The translations under genes and the position numbers were made by a program. Shown piece after piece: positions 7,600-17,922 of a stretch of 64,000 bases of DNA. The notes below the pieces were generated by a model. That model was not told the DNA's origin. It ran no database searches and worked only from the letters and a program-made list of their open reading frames with translations. How positions within the stretch are numbered: the stretch's first letter is position 1; every line of letters starts with the position of its first letter. The DNA lies in contig NZ_JAKNTW010000009.1 of NCBI RefSeq assembly GCF_022213955.1, positions 124,001 through 188,000 on the forward strand, read 5' to 3'. The stretch comes from Dolomitihabitans soli (GTDB lineage: Bacteria > Actinomycetota > Actinomycetes > Streptosporangiales > Streptosporangiaceae).

Positions 7600-8481
7600 C
7601 TACCACTTCGCCAGGGCAGGCTTCCTGAGGCTCCTGCACTCCGGGTCGACCACGCGGACCTGGACCGAGTTGGCCGCCTTGTCCTTCCAGAACAACATGA
7701 TCGTTGCTTCCTGGCCGTTGTACATGGCCTGATCGACGTGGAAGGGGTTCGTCTTGACCTTCCCCGCGACCTTGCCGATGCACTTCGTCAGCTCGGTCTT
7801 GCTTGATTCCGGCCCCTGGAAGATCGGAGCCGGCGCGAGGTAGTCGCTCAGCGAGCCGCTCAGTGCGCGGTTGGTGAAGTTGTAGTTCGTATCTGTGACC
7901 TTGTAGGCCAGCGCGCTGGCGTAAGTCTTGGACTCCTTAGATGCGACTGCCGGCACCGAGGGCCCCGAGGAGCCGCCCGAAGCAGCGATCATGGTCGTCG
8001 CCACCGCCGCCGAGCCGATGACCACAGCCGCTGCCGCGGCTGCCGTCAGTGGCATGACCAACCGACGTCGCCTGCTCGACCTGGACCGTCTCGCCCGGAC
8101 GACGCTGCCGTCGTCGGCGACCACGCCCAGGCGCACCGGCTCCGGCTCCGCGGGCTCCTCCTGCGGGGAGGTCTCCCATGGAGCGTCGGCCATCAGCCGG
8201 TCCCAGTCGGGGGCCTCGGCGAGCGCGACGGCGGTCCTGGAACCGCTTCTCGCTGCCTCGGCGGCGATTGCCTGGTCGATTCGCAGCGCGACTCCCATCG
8301 GCATGGCCGGTGTCGGAGTCGCCGCGAGCACTTCACGTACCGCCGCAAGATCAGCCAGATGCTCCCCGCATGGGACGCATACCGCGAGATGCTCGCGTAC
8401 CGGCTGAGCCGAGGCGGCGTCGAGGAGTCCCTCGGCCAATTCGGCCAGGATCTCCAAATCGTAGTGCGTGTCACCCGTCAC
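7600..8481 (-). CDS. Zinc-binding anti-sigma factor, membrane anchored
   Basis: This 293-aa protein has an N-terminal ZAS-type zinc motif in EHLAVCVPCGEHL (HxxxCxxC), an acidic linker, an Arg-rich stop-transfer followed by one Ala/Val-rich membrane helix, and an extracytoplasmic domain of about 125 residues. It should hold the adjacent ECF sigma factor inactive at the membrane. The GTG at 8481, preceded by AAGGGAG, overlaps the end of the sigma gene by 11 bp, so the pair is translationally coupled. The signal sensed by the outer domain is unknown. Confidence 0.85.
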   Translation of the reverse strand: MTGDTHYDLEILAELAEGLLDAASAQPVREHLAVCVPCGEHLADLAAVREVLAATPTPAMPMGVALRIDQAIAAEAARSGSRTAVALAEAPDWDRLMADAPWETSPQEEPAEPEPVRLGVVADDGSVVRARRSRSSRRRRLVMPLTAAAAAAVVIGSAAVATTMIAASGGSSGPSVPAVASKESKTYASALAYKVTDTNYNFTNRALSGSLSDYLAPAPIFQGPESSKTELTKCIGKVAGKVKTNPFHVDQAMYNGQEATIMLFWKDKAANSVQVRVVDPECRSLRKPALAKW

Positions 8482-9115
8482 GAAGTTCTGCTCCCTTCGC
8501 GGATGAGACGCGACTGAGATCGGATCGGTTCCGCAGATGGGAAAGAATCGGGGCAAGTTTCGCGCGGCCTCGCGCACAGCGGCTCTTCACGGTGCCGCTG
8601 GGAACCTGAAGGACATGGGCGGCGTCCTCGACGGAGTAGCCCATCATGTCCACCAGTACGAGCGCCGCGCGCTGGTCGGTGGGCAGTAATTTGAGGGCGG
8701 CGGAGACCTCCATGGAGACCTCGCGCTCGCCGGTCTGATCAGGCATCGGGGTTTCGCGTTCGGCGGCTTCGATGAGCTCGTCGTCGGCGACCGGTCGTAC
8801 CGATTTCCGGCGCATGCGGTCGAGACAGGCGTTGACCACGATCCGGTGCAGCCACGTCGTGACGGCCGCCTCGCCGCGGAAGCTCTCCGCCTTGCGATAG
8901 GCCGAGACGAAGGCGTCCTGCACCGCGTCGGCCGCCTCGTCGGGATCGCCGAGCGTGCGCAGGGCGACCGCCCACATGCGGTCTCGATGACGTTTGACGA
9001 TCTCGCTGAACGCGTGCGGGTCCCCGCTGGTATGGCGCGTCAGCAGTTCGGCGTCGGGCATCGTGGCCCGCGCCGTCTGATCCGCCGTGGGCGGGGTCTC
9101 GGATGGGGAATTCAC
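8471..9115 (-). CDS. sigM: ECF RNA polymerase sigma factor, SigM-like
   Basis: This 214-aa protein has sigma region 2 (DPHAFSEIVKRHRDRMWAVALRTLGDPDEAADAVQDAF, including the core-binding and -10 recognition segments) and region 4 (LLPTDQRAALVLVDMMGYSVEDAAHVL, the -35 HTH). Its place between the pseudokinase/murJ genes and trxBA, with a coupled ZAS anti-sigma, matches SigM loci. The GTG at 9115 has no good ribosome binding site. An ATG at 9061, just before the conserved DAELL, is a plausible alternative. SigM commonly responds to envelope or osmotic stress; that role is inferred here. Confidence 0.9.
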   Translation of the reverse strand: MNSPSETPPTADQTARATMPDAELLTRHTSGDPHAFSEIVKRHRDRMWAVALRTLGDPDEAADAVQDAFVSAYRKAESFRGEAAVTTWLHRIVVNACLDRMRRKSVRPVADDELIEAAERETPMPDQTGEREVSMEVSAALKLLPTDQRAALVLVDMMGYSVEDAAHVLQVPSGTVKSRCARGRAKLAPILSHLRNRSDLSRVSSAKGAELRDG

Positions 9116-9128
9116 AAGGAGAGTCCTG

Positions 9129-10625
9129 CTATGCCGTTCCGGTAGAGGAGACCACTACGTCATAGATGGTGCCACGAAACTTCCCTTGATCCATCGGAAG
9201 TCGGGTAAACCAGATCAAAACGTACTGACCGCTTGCGGCGGTCTCCGGCGTCAGAGTGACCTTGCCCGAGACGTTCCGTTGCCGGGCGACGGTCTTGAGG
9301 GAACTCAGTTCCCGCGAGTCGCCGACCTTGAGCTCGACGGTCGCGCCCGACGCCTTGGACAGCGTGGCGATCACGTCGGCGACCTTGACCGGCTTGCCCA
9401 TGTCGAGCAGCAGGCCCACGCCGTCCTTCAACCGACCGAGGTCGGCGCTGTTGTAGTTGGTCGTGTGCCATTCGGTGTCGGGCTTGCCGTCGATCGCGAA
9501 GCGGGCGAGCTCGGGATGCTCCTCCCTGTCGTCGCCCAGCGGGTCGAAGCCGGACGCGCTCTCCGCCTTGACGATCTTCGGCTCGACGGCCACGGAGGGG
9601 GTCGGGGTCGATTCGGCCTGGGTGTCGCCGGGTGAGCCGATGTTGCGCCCGAGAGTCCACGCGCCGAGGCCGACGGCGGCCATCACCAGCAGCACCACGG
9701 CCGCCATCAGCACCCGGTTGACCATCCCGCCCTGCTTGTGCGGCGGTCGCGGCGCGGGGATCATGCCCGTGAACTCGGGGCGCGGCCGGGTCATCTCGAA
9801 CCGGACGTCCTCGTCGGCGGCGATCGGGACCGAGGGGGGCACCGCGGAGACCGCCACCGGCGTGGGGCGGGGCACCCCGCCGAGCGCGTCCGCGACCTCG
9901 GCCGGGTTCGCCAGCGGCGTCAGCCCCCGCCGCGCCTCGGGAATGACCGCCCGGCAGGTGATCGTGTCGAGGTAGCCGGGCACGCCGGCGGTGACCTGGC
10001 GCGGCGTGCAGACGTGACTGTCGGTCATCGGAGCGGCGGGCAGGCCGCTCTCGTCGCCGCCCGGCCAGTGACCTGTGAGCCCGGCGTAGAGCAGCCTGCC
10101 GAGGCCCTCCGCGTCGGTGCGGGCGGGGTCGTCGCTCTCCAGGCCGGCCAGCGCGGCGTCGACGCCCAGGCCGAGCACCTTGACGGTGCTGCCCGAGGTC
10201 CAGATGAGCCGGTCGGGAGTGAGGCAGAGATGCGCCAGCCCGGCCTCGTGGGCGTGGACGAGCGCCTCGGCCGCTTCGGCGACGAAGCCGGCGGCCCTCT
10301 CGGGGTCGAGCGGGCCCGCCGACAGCAGGTCGGCCAGCGTCTCGCCGGTCACCCACTCGCTGACGACGTAGGAACGCCCGTCTTCCTCCGCGGCGTCGAA
10401 CACCTGCGTCAGCCGCGGGTCGGACAGCCGGCTCGCCGTCCTGGCGGCGGTCACCACCTCGCTGACCCGCGGGAACTCCGGGGTGAAGGTGTGCACGGCG
10501 ACCGGACGGGCAAGCACCTCGTCGATCGCCTTCCACAATGTCGCGCCACCCTGCTCGGTGACGCGGTCCTCCAGACGGAACCGGTCAGCCAGCTTGGTGC
10601 CGGGCTCCACTGCGGGGGCGCTCAT
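9129..10625 (-). CDS. Membrane pseudokinase of the MurJ/MviN locus
   Basis: This 498-aa protein has an N-terminal Ser/Thr-kinase-like domain (residues about 12-260), one membrane helix (NRVLMAAVVLLVMAAVGLGAW) and an extracytoplasmic discoidin-like domain. The kinase is dead: the VAIK lysine is His45 (VAVHTF), the HRD motif reads AHLCLTPDR, and DFG reads LGLG. In mycobacteria the equivalent pseudokinase is fused to MurJ (MviN) and, when phosphorylated by PknB, recruits the FHA protein FhaA. Here it is a separate gene, as in Streptomyces, directly downstream of murJ. A role in regulating lipid II export is inferred. Confidence 0.85.
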   Translation of the reverse strand: MSAPAVEPGTKLADRFRLEDRVTEQGGATLWKAIDEVLARPVAVHTFTPEFPRVSEVVTAARTASRLSDPRLTQVFDAAEEDGRSYVVSEWVTGETLADLLSAGPLDPERAAGFVAEAAEALVHAHEAGLAHLCLTPDRLIWTSGSTVKVLGLGVDAALAGLESDDPARTDAEGLGRLLYAGLTGHWPGGDESGLPAAPMTDSHVCTPRQVTAGVPGYLDTITCRAVIPEARRGLTPLANPAEVADALGGVPRPTPVAVSAVPPSVPIAADEDVRFEMTRPRPEFTGMIPAPRPPHKQGGMVNRVLMAAVVLLVMAAVGLGAWTLGRNIGSPGDTQAESTPTPSVAVEPKIVKAESASGFDPLGDDREEHPELARFAIDGKPDTEWHTTNYNSADLGRLKDGVGLLLDMGKPVKVADVIATLSKASGATVELKVGDSRELSSLKTVARQRNVSGKVTLTPETAASGQYVLIWFTRLPMDQGKFRGTIYDVVVSSTGTA

Positions 10626-10794
10626 GCGGCGATCACCAGTCCATGCCTAGATAGCGAGCCACGCGGGCACAGCACCATGCCATGCATCGCGAGATGCCGG
10701 GTGGATCCGCCCACGCCCCTCCTGCTTCCATTCCGCCGCGTGTAGGGCACCATGGTAGTGCCGAGCCGGTTCCTCCCGTGTTCCCAATCGTCGT

Positions 10795-12399
10795 TTAGCG
10801 GCTTCTTACCCGCCCTGCCACGAGTCCAACGATCGAGCTGACCTCGGGTATCCGTGCCCGGTGGGCGATCGCGAGATACAGCAGAAGGCCGAGTCCGCCA
10901 CCGGCCGCGAGCATGATCAGCGAGCTGAGAACGGTAAGCCCCGCGAACCGCTCCACCACCCACAACACCCCCAGCGCGAACACCGCCGACGGGATCGCGG
11001 CGAGATGCATCCGGGTGAGCGCCGCGGCGACCCGCCGCCCGTCGAGGCCGCCCACCCTGCGGCTGGCCATGATCCAGGTGACCCCCGCCCCGACGATGTA
11101 GGTGAGGGTGAAGGCGAAGGCCAGCCCCATCACGACGTACTCGGGCGGCAGGGTGAAGTGGACGAGAAGGCTGATCGCCGAGGTGACCAGCACGTTCCCG
11201 GCGGCGATGAAGGCGGGCGTGCGCGTGTCGCCGAAGCTGTAGAACACCCGCAGCAGCAGCTGGAAGATCGAGAACGGCACCAGCGCGAGGCCGAAGACCT
11301 GCAACACGTTGCCGATGTAGATGGCGTCGGAGATCGTCATGTTGCCGTGCCCGAAGATCAGCACGGTCACCGCGGGGCCGAGCACCATCAGCAGCAGCCC
11401 GGCGGGCACGATCAGCGAGCTGACCAGCCGTACGCCGGAGGAGAACTCCTCCCTGACGGTGTCGAACGCGCCGTCGGCGACCGACCGGCTCATCCGCGGC
11501 AGCATCGCCGTGATCACCGAGACCGCGATGATGCCGTACGGAAGCTGGAAGAGCTGGAACGCGTAGGAGTAGGCGGCGTTGCCCGCGCCCTGCACCTCCT
11601 CGCCCGCGCCGGTGGCCAGCTTGGTGATGACCCAGTAGCCGATCTGGCTGATGACCACGTAGGCGATGGTCCAGCTCGCGGTGCGGCCCATCTCGCCCAG
11701 GCCGACGCCCCGCACGTCGAACCTCGGTCGAAAGCGGAACCCGGCCCGGTGCAGCGAGATGACGAGGGCGATGCACTGGACGACGATGCCCGCGGTCGTG
11801 CCGATCCCGAGCAGGAGGAGGTCGGAGCCGGTCGCCGCCTCGACGTCGGCTCCCGCGTCGCTCATCGACAGATAGAGCAGCCCGACGAGGATCACCACGA
11901 GGTTGTTCAGCACCGGCGCCCACATCGGCGCCGCGAACCGGTCGCGCGTGTTGAGGATCGCGCCGGCCAGCGCGCCCACGCCGAAGAAGGCGATCTGCGG
12001 CAGGATGTAACGGGCCAGCACGATGGCCGCCTCGCGCTGCTCTCCCGTCCAGTCGTCGGTGTAGAGGTCGATGATCTGTGGGGCGAGCAGCACCGCGACC
12101 GCCGCGACCACGATGAGCAACAGGCTCGCCAGCGTCATGAGCCGCTGCTCGTACGCCTTCCCGCCGTCCGGATCCCGCTGCTGCGCGCGCACGATCATCG
12201 GCACCACCACGCTGCTCAGCACTCCGCCGATCAGCAGGTCGAACAGGATGAACGGGATGGTGTACGCCACGTTGTAGGCGTCGCCGAGCGCCGCGGTGCC
12301 GATCGCCGCCGCGAGCACCGCCGTACGCAGGAAACCCGTCACGCGTGAGACCATCGTGCCCGCGGCCATGATCGCGCCCGCGCGGAGCACCCTACTCAT
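10795..12399 (-). CDS. murJ: Lipid II flippase MurJ
   Basis: This is a 534-aa polytopic MOP-superfamily protein with about 14 hydrophobic segments, beginning with MSRVLRAGAIMAAGTMVSRVTGFLRT, which is typical of actinobacterial MurJ/MviN. It should flip lipid-linked peptidoglycan precursor across the membrane. The ATG at 12399 overlaps the stop of the DUF6049 gene by 8 bp, so the two are coupled. The pseudokinase gene follows after 169 bp in which I see nothing notable. Confidence 0.95.
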   Translation of the reverse strand: MSRVLRAGAIMAAGTMVSRVTGFLRTAVLAAAIGTAALGDAYNVAYTIPFILFDLLIGGVLSSVVVPMIVRAQQRDPDGGKAYEQRLMTLASLLLIVVAAVAVLLAPQIIDLYTDDWTGEQREAAIVLARYILPQIAFFGVGALAGAILNTRDRFAAPMWAPVLNNLVVILVGLLYLSMSDAGADVEAATGSDLLLLGIGTTAGIVVQCIALVISLHRAGFRFRPRFDVRGVGLGEMGRTASWTIAYVVISQIGYWVITKLATGAGEEVQGAGNAAYSYAFQLFQLPYGIIAVSVITAMLPRMSRSVADGAFDTVREEFSSGVRLVSSLIVPAGLLLMVLGPAVTVLIFGHGNMTISDAIYIGNVLQVFGLALVPFSIFQLLLRVFYSFGDTRTPAFIAAGNVLVTSAISLLVHFTLPPEYVVMGLAFAFTLTYIVGAGVTWIMASRRVGGLDGRRVAAALTRMHLAAIPSAVFALGVLWVVERFAGLTVLSSLIMLAAGGGLGLLLYLAIAHRARIPEVSSIVGLVAGRVRSR

Positions 12400-14548
12400 G
12401 CTGTTTCCCTGCCTTCGCTTCGGGCTGTTGTACGGCTCGCGCCTCGCTACGCGCCTTGCCCGAGCGGCGGGTCCGCCTGCGTACCACCCGCAGCACCACG
12501 GCCGCCAGCATCACCGACAGCGCGGCGCCCACGATCACCAGTGCGATGCCGGTGTATCCGGTCGTGCGGACCACCAGCTTCACCGGCGGGCCGTACTTCT
12601 TCCCGTCGGCGGTCCTGAGCTGGACGGTGACCATCGTCTCGCCGTCGGTGCTCGCGGTGAGCGGCACGTTGACGGTCTGGTTCTGGCCCCTGAGGATCGG
12701 CGGCGGCGGATCGAACGCGCCGATCTGGAGCAGTTTGGGGCTGGTCGACTTCACCTCCACCTTGAGCGTGATGGTCTTGTCGAGGGCGTTGTGCACGCTG
12801 ATCGGGATCACCCCGTCGCTGCCGGCGAGCGTGCGCGGCTGGTCGGTGCCGGTGATCGCGACCTGGCCGACGCGGTCGGCGACGGAGGCCGCCACATGCT
12901 CGACGGCGGCGCGGGCCGTACCCGTCTTGCCCCGCCAGGCGGCGGAGGACAGGCGCAGCAGCGACCGCTCGAAGCCGTGCCGGTCGTCGGCCTCGGTGAT
13001 GTCGGCGGTCAGTTTGGCCTGGGCGACGGCCCGCTTGACCGTCGCGAGGTAGCCCTTGCCCAGCTCGTCGCGGCGGTTCTGCTCGGTGTAGGTGAGGCCG
13101 GCGCGGGGCTCGGGCGCGGCCGGCCGCTTGAGCGAGGTGATCGGCGTCGGCGCGAGCCAGGGCAGCCCGGCGGCGCTCTTCAGCAGCCCGGAGACGAACG
13201 CGGGATCGGGACTCCACCGCCGGAACGGCGCGACCACCACGTTCTTCGCCGTGTCGGGCCGCTCCCCGCTGATCATCGCCGTCTCGGCGATGAACCGCTG
13301 CCTGGCCAGTACGGCGGAGCCGGGCACGCTGACGTCGCTGCCGACGAGCTCGCTGAGCCCTTCGTCGGCCACCATCGCGTCGACGTCGCCGGAGACGCTG
13401 GTGAGGGAGGCGGCCGCGTCGGGGGTGCCGAGGGGCGTCTGGGCGGGTGGCAGGTTCTGGTGGCTCAGCACCACGGTCTTCACCCCGCCGACGGCCAGCT
13501 CGTCGAGCGCGTCGTGGTCGAGCAGCCCGGTGACCGGCCAGTTGAGGGTGGTCGGCACGTCTCTGCCCAGGTTCGCCTTGGCGGCCTCCGCCGAGGCGGT
13601 GAGCGCCATCGCCGTCATCCCGTCGAGGCCCTGGTGCGCCAGCGCGGCCACATCGGGGTCCGCGTACGGCGTGGCGGCGACGGACGCTGATCCGAGGGCG
13701 GCTCGCATGCCGTCCAGCCACGGCGTCGCGGCGGCCTCGGCCGGGCGCTCCTTCCGGTCGCCGCCCGTGCCGACGACGTACGGCTTGGTCATCGCCCGCA
13801 CGTCGTCGAGCAGCGCCGGATCGACGAGCCAGGTGACGCCCTTGGCGTTCGCGGACTGCTTGACCAGGGCGAGCATGTCGGCCAGCCGGCCGTCACCGGT
13901 CAGCGCGCCGCGCAGGCCGTCGTCGAGGAAGGTCCGGTCGTCGCTCCTGCGCGGCTGCTGGTCGAGCAGCGGCAGGACGACCGCCATCTTGGTCCGCTTG
14001 ACCTTGGTGTTCTTGGGGGCGAAGGGCAGGAAGGTGCGTTGCCGGGCCAGGGTCTGGTTGGTGGCGTCGACCACCTCGACGGCCAGCGGGTAGACGCCGA
14101 ACCCCCACAGGTCCATCGCGGCGGGCGTCACGGTGAAGCTCCACGCCTGCTTCGCGCCGGGCGCGAGGGCGGGGATGTCCAGCGACTGCGACAGGGATGC
14201 CCGGTCGCGCCACGGGTCCTGCCCGGCCTGGTACGCCTCCATCTCGGCCCGGGAGGTCAGGGCCCTGTTGCTGTAGCGGAGACGGAGACGCAGGCTGCTC
14301 AGCGGGGTGCTGCCGGTGTTGACGTAGGTGCCGGAGAGCTTGATCTCGGTGGACCGCTCGCGCGGGGCGTCGGGCGTGATCGAGGACACCACGAGCGAGG
14401 GAGTCTGGCGGGCCGCCGCCGTGGTCGCGGCAGCCGAATCTCCTGCGGCCACGCCCATCGGGGCGAGCAACATGGCAGTGAGGACCGTGAGCAGCGCGGT
14501 TTTTCTGATCACGTGCCGGCCCGGGCTGGAGTACGGCGCACGCGGCAA
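12392..14548 (-). CDS. DUF6049 family secreted, membrane-anchored protein
   Basis: This is a 718-aa exported protein with an N-terminal signal sequence (IRKTALLTVLTAMLLAPMGVAA), a long extracytoplasmic region with an Ig-like N-terminal part and a central Ala-rich domain, and a C-terminal membrane helix with an Arg-rich cytoplasmic tail. This arrangement is the DUF6049 protein regularly encoded directly upstream of murJ in actinomycetes. The biochemical function is unknown; the strict linkage suggests a cell-wall role. The TTG at 14548 has GGGAGG eight bases upstream. A GTG at 14512 would remove 12 residues. Confidence 0.85.
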   Translation of the reverse strand: MPRAPYSSPGRHVIRKTALLTVLTAMLLAPMGVAAGDSAAATTAAARQTPSLVVSSITPDAPRERSTEIKLSGTYVNTGSTPLSSLRLRLRYSNRALTSRAEMEAYQAGQDPWRDRASLSQSLDIPALAPGAKQAWSFTVTPAAMDLWGFGVYPLAVEVVDATNQTLARQRTFLPFAPKNTKVKRTKMAVVLPLLDQQPRRSDDRTFLDDGLRGALTGDGRLADMLALVKQSANAKGVTWLVDPALLDDVRAMTKPYVVGTGGDRKERPAEAAATPWLDGMRAALGSASVAATPYADPDVAALAHQGLDGMTAMALTASAEAAKANLGRDVPTTLNWPVTGLLDHDALDELAVGGVKTVVLSHQNLPPAQTPLGTPDAAASLTSVSGDVDAMVADEGLSELVGSDVSVPGSAVLARQRFIAETAMISGERPDTAKNVVVAPFRRWSPDPAFVSGLLKSAAGLPWLAPTPITSLKRPAAPEPRAGLTYTEQNRRDELGKGYLATVKRAVAQAKLTADITEADDRHGFERSLLRLSSAAWRGKTGTARAAVEHVAASVADRVGQVAITGTDQPRTLAGSDGVIPISVHNALDKTITLKVEVKSTSPKLLQIGAFDPPPPILRGQNQTVNVPLTASTDGETMVTVQLRTADGKKYGPPVKLVVRTTGYTGIALVIVGAALSVMLAAVVLRVVRRRTRRSGKARSEARAVQQPEAKAGKQHE

Positions 14549-14578
14549 TGCTAAGGCCTCCCCATGGCCGCGACGGGC

Positions 14579-15121
14579 TCAGCGCGTCAGCGGGCGTGTG
14601 TGAGGGGAGGTGTGCGAGATCGGCAGGCGTGACCGTGGGGCCAGGTCAAGGCGCTTGCCGGGGACCAGCGCGAGCAGGTCGGGGGCGCGCAGGGAAAGGG
14701 CGGTCCGGCGCTCTCCGGTCGGGGTGTGCAGGAGGCGATCGGCCGACATGTCATCGAAAAGTCGCTCGTCGATCAGCAGCGTGAGGTTCTCGGGGAGCAG
14801 CAACGGGCACACCAGGCCCGCGGCGTACTCGGTGGCGGCGTTGACCAGGAACGCCGAGGCCGGCCGTACCTTCCTGGCGCCCAGCAGGCCGCCGAGGAGG
14901 CCGAGCGCCGGCGGCGCGGCGACGGAGGCGACGACCGCCACGGGTTCGATGCCGATCCGGGTGTCGACCTCGTAGACCGACACCTCCAGGCAGTCGGCCG
15001 GCGCGGCTCGGATGACCTCGGGAAGCTCGGCGGCGCACGTCAACACGCGTGGAAGGCGTACGATCTCATGATGGACCTGGTGTGCGAGGAGCCAGCGGTG
15101 GATTGCGAGGGCATCCTTCAT
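14579..15121 (-). CDS. YbaK/EbsC-type aminoacyl-tRNA deacylase
   Basis: This 180-aa protein has the YbaK fold. The start (MKDALAIHRWLLAHQVHHEIVRLPR) and the later AAFLVNA-type and ALSLRAPDLL segments resemble the deacylases that hydrolyse mischarged tRNAs such as Cys- or Ala-tRNA(Pro). The ATG at 15121 has AAGGAG seven bases upstream; open frame further upstream is not needed. It is divergent from cca with 147 bp between. The exact mischarged substrate cannot be told. Confidence 0.75.
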   Translation of the reverse strand: MKDALAIHRWLLAHQVHHEIVRLPRVLTCAAELPEVIRAAPADCLEVSVYEVDTRIGIEPVAVVASVAAPPALGLLGGLLGARKVRPASAFLVNAATEYAAGLVCPLLLPENLTLLIDERLFDDMSADRLLHTPTGERRTALSLRAPDLLALVPGKRLDLAPRSRLPISHTSPHTRPLTR

Positions 15122-15268
15122 GTATGCGCTCCTTGCCTCGTCGCACGGCCCCCGATGGTCCTCTGTTCGACCGTAACCTGGTGATCGCTGACGGTGTAGC
15201 TCCCGCAGGGTTACACCAGGTATGGCCCGGGGGAAAAACATCCTCCGTAACCAAAGGACCTACCCAGC

Positions 15269-16699
15269 TTGTCCGATTCAAATCTGACCGACAGCCAACA
15301 GCGCGGCGTGCTGGCTCTCTTCCGCCGCATCGCCCCGGTGGCGAACGAGCTCGGCGCGCTCTTCGCCGATCGCGGCCATGAGCTCGCCCTGGTCGGCGGG
15401 TCGGTGCGCGACGTGTTCCTCGGCCGGATCGGCAACGATCTCGATCTGACGACCGACGCCCACCCCGCGCGGGTGCTGGAGATCGTCCGCGACTGGGCCG
15501 ACTCCGTGTGGACGATCGGCATCGACTTCGGCACGGTGGGCGTGCGCAAGGGCGGGTGGGTGCTGGAGATCACCACCTACCGCAGCGAGTCCTACGACCC
15601 CAAGTCGCGCAAGCCCGAGGTGGTGTACGGCGACAACCTCGAAGACGACCTCGCCAGGCGTGACTTCGCGGTCAACGCGATGGCGGTGCGGCTGCCCGGC
15701 CACGAGTTCGTCGACCCGCACGGCGGCCTGGGCGACCTGTCGGCCAAGGTGCTGCGCACCCCGGGGCCGCCCGAGCGGTCGTTCGACGACGATCCGCTCA
15801 GGATGCTCCGCGCCGCGCGGTTCGTCTCCCAGCTCGGGTTCACCGTGGAGCAGGCGACGCTCGCCGCGCTGACCGACATGGCGGAACGCATCGAGATCGT
15901 GTCCGCCGAGCGGATCCAGGGCGAGCTGGACAAGCTGATCTGCGGCGCGCGTCCCAGGGAGGGGTTCACCCTCCTCGTCGACTCCGGCCTGGCCGCGCAC
16001 GTGCTGCCGGAGCTGCCCAAACTCCGCCTGGAGATCGACGAGCACCACCGGCACAAGGACGTCTACGAGCACACGCTGATCGTCCTCGAGCAGGCCATCG
16101 CGCTGGAGGAGAACGGCCCCGACCGGGTGCTGCGCTGGGCCGCCCTGCTGCACGACATCGGCAAGCCGAAGACCCGCAGGCACGAGTCGGCCGGCCGGGT
16201 CTCCTTCCACCACCACGAGGTGGTCGGCGCCCAGATGACGAAGAAGCGGCTGGTCGAGCTGAAGTTCCCGAAGGACGTCGTGTCCGACGTGTCGCGGCTG
16301 GTCGAGCTGCACCTGCGCTTCCACGGGTACGGCACGGGCGAGTGGACCGACAGCGCGGTGCGCCGCTACGTGCGGGACGCGGGCCATCTCCTGGACCGCC
16401 TGCACAAGCTCACCAGGGCCGACTGCACGACCAGGAACAAGCGCAAGGCCCAGGCGCTCTCACGCACCTACGACAACCTTGAGCAGCGCATCGCCCGGCT
16501 CGCCGACGAGGAGGAGCTCGCGAAGATCCGTCCCGAGCTCGACGGCAACGAGATCCAGCAGGTCCTCGGCGTCGCCCCGGGGCCGGTCGTCGGCAAGGCG
16601 TACAAGTTCCTGCTGGAGATGCGCCTCGACAAGGGCATGATCGGCAAGGACGCCGCCACCGAGGCGCTGCGCGTCTGGGCCGAGGAGAACCTGTCATGA
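15269..16699 (+). CDS. cca: CCA tRNA nucleotidyltransferase
   Basis: This 476-aa enzyme adds or repairs the 3' CCA of tRNAs. Signatures are [24 protein letters not shown] (nucleotidyltransferase GGxVRD and DxD metal site), [10 protein letters not shown], the ERxxxE-like [10 protein letters not shown], and an HD domain ([18 protein letters not shown]). The TTG start at 15269 has AAAGGA upstream. The last four bases overlap the start of bioA (ATGA). Whether it adds the whole CCA or only A cannot be decided by eye; a single such gene usually does both. Confidence 0.95.
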   Translation: MSDSNLTDSQQRGVLALFRRIAPVANELGALFADRGHELALVGGSVRDVFLGRIGNDLDLTTDAHPARVLEIVRDWADSVWTIGIDFGTVGVRKGGWVLEITTYRSESYDPKSRKPEVVYGDNLEDDLARRDFAVNAMAVRLPGHEFVDPHGGLGDLSAKVLRTPGPPERSFDDDPLRMLRAARFVSQLGFTVEQATLAALTDMAERIEIVSAERIQGELDKLICGARPREGFTLLVDSGLAAHVLPELPKLRLEIDEHHRHKDVYEHTLIVLEQAIALEENGPDRVLRWAALLHDIGKPKTRRHESAGRVSFHHHEVVGAQMTKKRLVELKFPKDVVSDVSRLVELHLRFHGYGTGEWTDSAVRRYVRDAGHLLDRLHKLTRADCTTRNKRKAQALSRTYDNLEQRIARLADEEELAKIRPELDGNEIQQVLGVAPGPVVGKAYKFLLEMRLDKGMIGKDAATEALRVWAEENLS

Positions 16700-17922
16700 C
16701 CGACGTGGCGTCATGGGACCGCGAGCACGTCTGGCACCCGTACGCCGCGACGCCGGCCGACGTGCACGTGGTCACCGGCGCCAAGGACGTGCGGATCACC
16801 CTGCAGGACGGCCGCGAGCTGATCGACGGGATGTCGTCGTGGTGGGCCGCCATCCACGGCTACAACCACCCGCTGCTCAACCAGGCGCTGACCGACCAGG
16901 TAGGCACCATGGCGCACGTCATGTTCGGCGGGCTCACCCACGAGCCCGCCGCCCGCCTGGCCCGCACCCTCGCCGACCTGACGGGCCTGCCCAAGGTCTT
17001 CTTCGCCGACTCCGGCTCGGTCTCCGTCGAGGTGGCCATCAAGATGGCCCTCCAGTACGGCAGGCCGCGGGGCCGCAGGAGGCTGATGACGGTCAAGGGC
17101 GGCTACCACGGTGACACCTTCGGCGCGATGGCCGTGTGCGACCCGGTCAACGGCATGCACCACCTGTTCACCGGGGCGCTGCCCGTGCACGTCTTCGCCT
17201 CCCTGCCGCCGCGTGAGCTGAGCGACGCCTACCTCGACGAGCTGACCGTGACGGTCGGGGCGCACGCCCGCGAACTGGCCGCGATCATCGTGGAGCCGGT
17301 GGTCCAGGGGGCCGGTGGGATGCGTTTCTACCATCCGGCCTACCTGCGCAGGCTCAGGGAGCTGGCCGACGAGCACGACATTCTGCTCATCGCCGATGAG
17401 ATCGCCACCGGCTTCGGCCGTACCGGTGAGCTGCTCGGGTGCGACCACGCGGGGATCAGGCCCGACATCATGTGCCTGGGCAAGGCGCTGACCGGCGGCT
17501 ATCTGAGCCTCGCGGCGACGCTGTGCACCGAGCGGGTGGCCGAGGGCATCGGGGTCCTGATGCACGGGCCGACGTTCATGGGCAACCCGCTGGCGACCGC
17601 CGTCGCGCAGGCGTCGCTGGATCTGCTGGCGGCGCGGCCGTGGCGCGAGGAGGTCCGGGGGATCGAGGCCGGGCTGACCGAAGGGCTGGCCGAGGCCGCG
17701 GGGCTCGCGGCGGTCAAGGAGGTCAGGGTGCTCGGCGCGATCGGCGTGATCGAGACCCGCGAGCCGGTCGACGTGCGGCGGGTGCAGGACGTCGCGATGG
17801 CCCGCGGCGTCTGGCTCCGCCCCTTCAACCGGCTGATCTACGCCATGCCGCCCTACTCGATCACGCCTGGCGACCTGGCCGCCGTCACCGGCGCGATGGT
17901 CGCCGCCGCTCAGGCGCTCTGA
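16696..17922 (+). CDS. bioA: Adenosylmethionine-8-amino-7-oxononanoate aminotransferase
   Basis: This 408-aa class III PLP aminotransferase makes 7,8-diaminopelargonate in biotin synthesis, with SAM as amino donor. The start [14 protein letters not shown] is characteristic of BioA, followed by [41 protein letters not shown] (PLP Asp) and [10 protein letters not shown] (PLP lysine). Its ATGA overlap with cca implies coupling. No other biotin genes are nearby, so it is separated from bioFDB. It meets the MFS gene tail to tail with a 13-bp overlap. Confidence 0.93.
   Translation: MTDVASWDREHVWHPYAATPADVHVVTGAKDVRITLQDGRELIDGMSSWWAAIHGYNHPLLNQALTDQVGTMAHVMFGGLTHEPAARLARTLADLTGLPKVFFADSGSVSVEVAIKMALQYGRPRGRRRLMTVKGGYHGDTFGAMAVCDPVNGMHHLFTGALPVHVFASLPPRELSDAYLDELTVTVGAHARELAAIIVEPVVQGAGGMRFYHPAYLRRLRELADEHDILLIADEIATGFGRTGELLGCDHAGIRPDIMCLGKALTGGYLSLAATLCTERVAEGIGVLMHGPTFMGNPLATAVAQASLDLLAARPWREEVRGIEAGLTEGLAEAAGLAAVKEVRVLGAIGVIETREPVDVRRVQDVAMARGVWLRPFNRLIYAMPPYSITPGDLAAVTGAMVAAAQAL

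Noticed and set aside
10861-12348. A 495-codon open frame opposite murJ
   Set aside because: It is almost entirely Arg/Glu/His/Gln/Asp, the mirror of a hydrophobic membrane protein. No family features.
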